Shown one piece after another: positions 34,866-36,755 of a stretch of 36,755 nucleotides of DNA. The notes beneath the pieces are model-generated. The model was not told where the DNA came from. It searched no databases and saw nothing but the letters and a program-made list of their open reading frames with translations. This DNA comes from Comamonadaceae bacterium (lineage in GTDB: Bacteria > Pseudomonadota > Gammaproteobacteria > Burkholderiales > Burkholderiaceae_C): the NCBI GenBank assembly GCA_947371915.1, contig CANBRM010000015.1, forward strand, positions 1 through 36,755, read 5' to 3'. The stretch's first letter is position 1, and every line of letters starts with the position of its first letter. The position numbers and the translations under genes are program-made.

Positions 34866-35978
34866 ATGCCGCCCACACCATCACACCTGAACACGTTGCT
34901 GCGCCTCGCCGTGGCGCAACACGCGTCTGACTTGCATCTGTCTGCGGGCTTGCCGCCCATCGCTCGGGCGATGGGCGCATTGGTGCCATTGGGCAGCGGT
35001 GCAGCGCTAGCCGACGAAACCACCTCATTGCAGCCGCACACCTCCCCATCGCCACAGACAAGCACAGCGTCACTCACGCACGAGGGCTTGCTCGCGCTGC
35101 TGACCCCGCTGATGGATGCGCCCGCACAAGCTCGCTTCGCCCAAGGACACGAGGTGGACTTTGCGTTTGCTGTCGACGGCTTAGGCCGCTTCAGAGCCAA
35201 TGCGTTCATGCAACAACACGGCTGCGGCGCGGTGCTGCGACACATCCCCCAGCACACGCCCACGCTGGACGCTTTGCAGACGCCACAGGTTCTGCCTGAG
35301 TTGCTAAAGCAAGTTGGCTTGTTGCTGGTCACCGGCCCCACGGGCTCGGGCAAGTCGACCACCTTGGCCGCGATGGTCCAGCACCTGAACACCACCACGC
35401 AGCAGCACATCGTGACGCTGGAAGACCCGATTGAGTTTGTACACACCTCAGCGCAATGCGTCATCACCCAACGCGAAATCGGCACGCACAGCCACAGCTT
35501 TGCGCACGCGCTACGCGCCGCTTTGCGCGAAGACCCCGATGTGATTTTGGTGGGCGAGTTGCGCGACCTTGACACCATCCGCTTGGCCCTCACGGCCGCA
35601 GAAACCGGCCACTTGGTGTTAGCCAGTTTGCACACACGCAGTGCAGCGGCGAGTGTGGACCGCATCGTCGATGTGTTTGATGCGCACGAGAAATCGTTGG
35701 TGCGCACGCAACTCAGCGAGGCCTTGGTGGGTGTGATCACGCAAACCTTGTGTCCTGCAGCGCCGCAACACACGGGGAGCGCGCCATCGACTCGATGTGC
35801 CGTGTTTGAAACTTTGTTGGCCACCACGGCCATTCGCAACCTGATTCGCGAGGGCAAAACCGCGCAGATGCAAAGCGCACAGCAAACGGGTGCGTCGCAC
35901 GGCATGCAAACCATGGCGCAGGCGCTTCAAGAGGCGCGTGCCAAAGGGAGGCTGGCTCCAGCCTCAGAAAACCTTTGA
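34866..35978 (+). CDS. pilT: Type IV pilus retraction ATPase, PilT-like
   Basis: 370 residues from the ATG at 34866, preceded by AAGGAG (34854-34859). Motifs in order: ASDLHLSAGLPP, Walker A GPTGSGKST (157-165), the Asp-box HIVTLEDPIEF (181-191), Walker B DPDVILVGELRD (223-234), the His-box LVLASLHTRSA and the PilT-specific AIRNLIREGK (322-331). Together these favour PilT over PilB. Relative to classical PilT, residues about 43-70 hold an extra Ser/Thr/Pro-rich stretch, making the protein about 25 residues longer. No pilU follows; the next gene is a dehydrogenase. Retraction of type IV pili is the expected role. Confidence 0.85.
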   Translation: MPPTPSHLNTLLRLAVAQHASDLHLSAGLPPIARAMGALVPLGSGAALADETTSLQPHTSPSPQTSTASLTHEGLLALLTPLMDAPAQARFAQGHEVDFAFAVDGLGRFRANAFMQQHGCGAVLRHIPQHTPTLDALQTPQVLPELLKQVGLLLVTGPTGSGKSTTLAAMVQHLNTTTQQHIVTLEDPIEFVHTSAQCVITQREIGTHSHSFAHALRAALREDPDVILVGELRDLDTIRLALTAAETGHLVLASLHTRSAAASVDRIVDVFDAHEKSLVRTQLSEALVGVITQTLCPAAPQHTGSAPSTRCAVFETLLATTAIRNLIREGKTAQMQSAQQTGASHGMQTMAQALQEARAKGRLAPASENL

Positions 35979-36054
35979 CCGAGGTGACAGCAAAGCGCTT
36001 CCACAGCCCCTATGATTCAGCGCACTTTCAACCCAAGTTTTTAACGAAATAACC

Positions 36055-36755
36055 ATGTCCAGCATCAACGCCAAAACTTACGAATCCGCCACCTCAACGC
36101 CAGTCGCTTTCATCGGCATGGGCGTGATGGGCTACCCCATGGCGGGCCACTTGGCCAGCGCCGGTCACGCTGTGACCGTGTACAACCGTTCACCCGCCAA
36201 ATCGCAGGCTTGGGTAGCCGAGTTCGCCAACAGCAAAGCGCCCAAGAGCGCCTTGACGCCCCGCGAAGCGACCAAAGGCGCACGCATCGTGTTTTGCTGC
36301 GTGGGCAATGACGACGACTTGCGTTCCGTCATTTACGGCGCCGACGGTGCCTTGGCGGGCATGGAACCCGGCACGATCTTGGTAGACCACACCACCGCCT
36401 CGGCCGATGTGGCACGCGAGATCTATGCAGCGGCCAAAAACCTCGGCATCCACTTCATCGACGCCCCCGTCTCGGGCGGCCAAGGTGGTGCTCAAAACGG
36501 CTTGTTGACCGTCATGTGCGGCGGCGATACGGCGGTGTTTGAGCAGGTCAAGCCCGTGGCTATGGCGTTCTCACGCGCCTTTACGTTGATGGGCGAGCCA
36601 GGCGCTGGCCAGCTCACCAAAATGGTGAACCAAATTTGTATCGCGGGCTTGGTGCAAGGCTTGAGCGAAGCCATCGCCTTCGGCTCTAAAGCGGGCCTCG
36701 ACATGAACTTGGTGCTCGATGTGATTGGCAAGGGTGCCGCGCAAAGCTGGCAGCT
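36055..36755 (+). CDS. 3-hydroxyisobutyrate dehydrogenase family oxidoreductase (partial, 3' end outside window)
   Basis: First 233 residues of an NAD(P)-dependent beta-hydroxyacid dehydrogenase, open to the window end. The Rossmann motif is VAFIGMGVMGYPMAGHLASAG. The substrate-binding signature is FIDAPVSGGQGGAQNGLL, and the catalytic Lys lies in GQLTKMVNQ. Candidates are 3-hydroxyisobutyrate dehydrogenase (valine breakdown) and 2-hydroxy-3-oxopropionate reductase (glyoxylate route); the sequence alone does not decide. Start at 36055 is chosen as the first ATG; a -10-like TATGAT lies at 36011-36016. Confidence 0.9.
   Translation, partial: MSSINAKTYESATSTPVAFIGMGVMGYPMAGHLASAGHAVTVYNRSPAKSQAWVAEFANSKAPKSALTPREATKGARIVFCCVGNDDDLRSVIYGADGALAGMEPGTILVDHTTASADVAREIYAAAKNLGIHFIDAPVSGGQGGAQNGLLTVMCGGDTAVFEQVKPVAMAFSRAFTLMGEPGAGQLTKMVNQICIAGLVQGLSEAIAFGSKAGLDMNLVLDVIGKGAAQSWQ

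Overview
The window looks like chromosomal DNA from a betaproteobacterium of the order Burkholderiales, most likely family Comamonadaceae. This is inferred from a GC-rich genome (by eye), a PhaM-type PHA granule protein, a DUF3567 protein, the recG-oxyR-ubiA order and overall protein style; no 16S gene is present to confirm it. I see no tRNA or rRNA gene, CRISPR array, insertion sequence or prophage.

Layout. (1) Positions 1-3941, minus strand: the spc ribosomal protein operon from rplN (L14) to the start of rplO (L15, cut by the window edge), with its own sigma70-like promoter at 4086-4115. The S10 operon that normally precedes it is absent; proC lies divergently instead. (2) 4182-5332: proC and a small secreted Ala/Pro/Lys-rich protein, ending in a bidirectional terminator. 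(3) 5406-9462, minus: recG-oxyR-ubiA, tightly packed. (4) 9493-11493: two divergent, AT-richer envelope genes of unknown function (an outer-membrane barrel and a lipoprotein). (5) 11588-15239, plus: queA-tgt (queuosine) and dctA. (6) 15311-17319, minus: phaM translationally coupled to a FIST-domain gene. (7) 17381-23205, minus: a diheme and a triheme cytochrome c, a DUF2946 protein, a TonB-dependent receptor, a YcnI/DUF1775 protein and a PCu(A)C copper chaperone, all in one direction. I read this as a probable copper handling and electron-transfer cluster. (8) 23340-26776, plus: a second TonB-dependent receptor, a DksA/TraR zinc-finger protein, a small protein resembling eRF1/Pelota-type domains, and a VOC protein. 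(9) 26773-30118: a fumarylacetoacetate hydrolase family gene divergent from an IclR regulator, then DUF3108 and DUF3567 genes. (10) 30192-33515, plus: purU, a GcvA-like LysR regulator and an isolated glcD. (11) 33487-36755: a GNAT acetyltransferase overlapping glcD tail to tail, yggS, a pilT-like ATPase gene, and the 5' part of a 3-hydroxyisobutyrate dehydrogenase family gene.

Most of the window is ordinary housekeeping DNA. The parts most worth a second look are the copper/cytochrome cluster (17.4-23.2 kb), the DksA-like plus eRF1-like pair (25.5-26.3 kb), the unknown divergent envelope pair (9.5-11.5 kb) and the PhaM-FIST coupling. I found nothing I can call a clearly new defence or mobile system. 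All family assignments come from reading motifs by eye; no database search was run.
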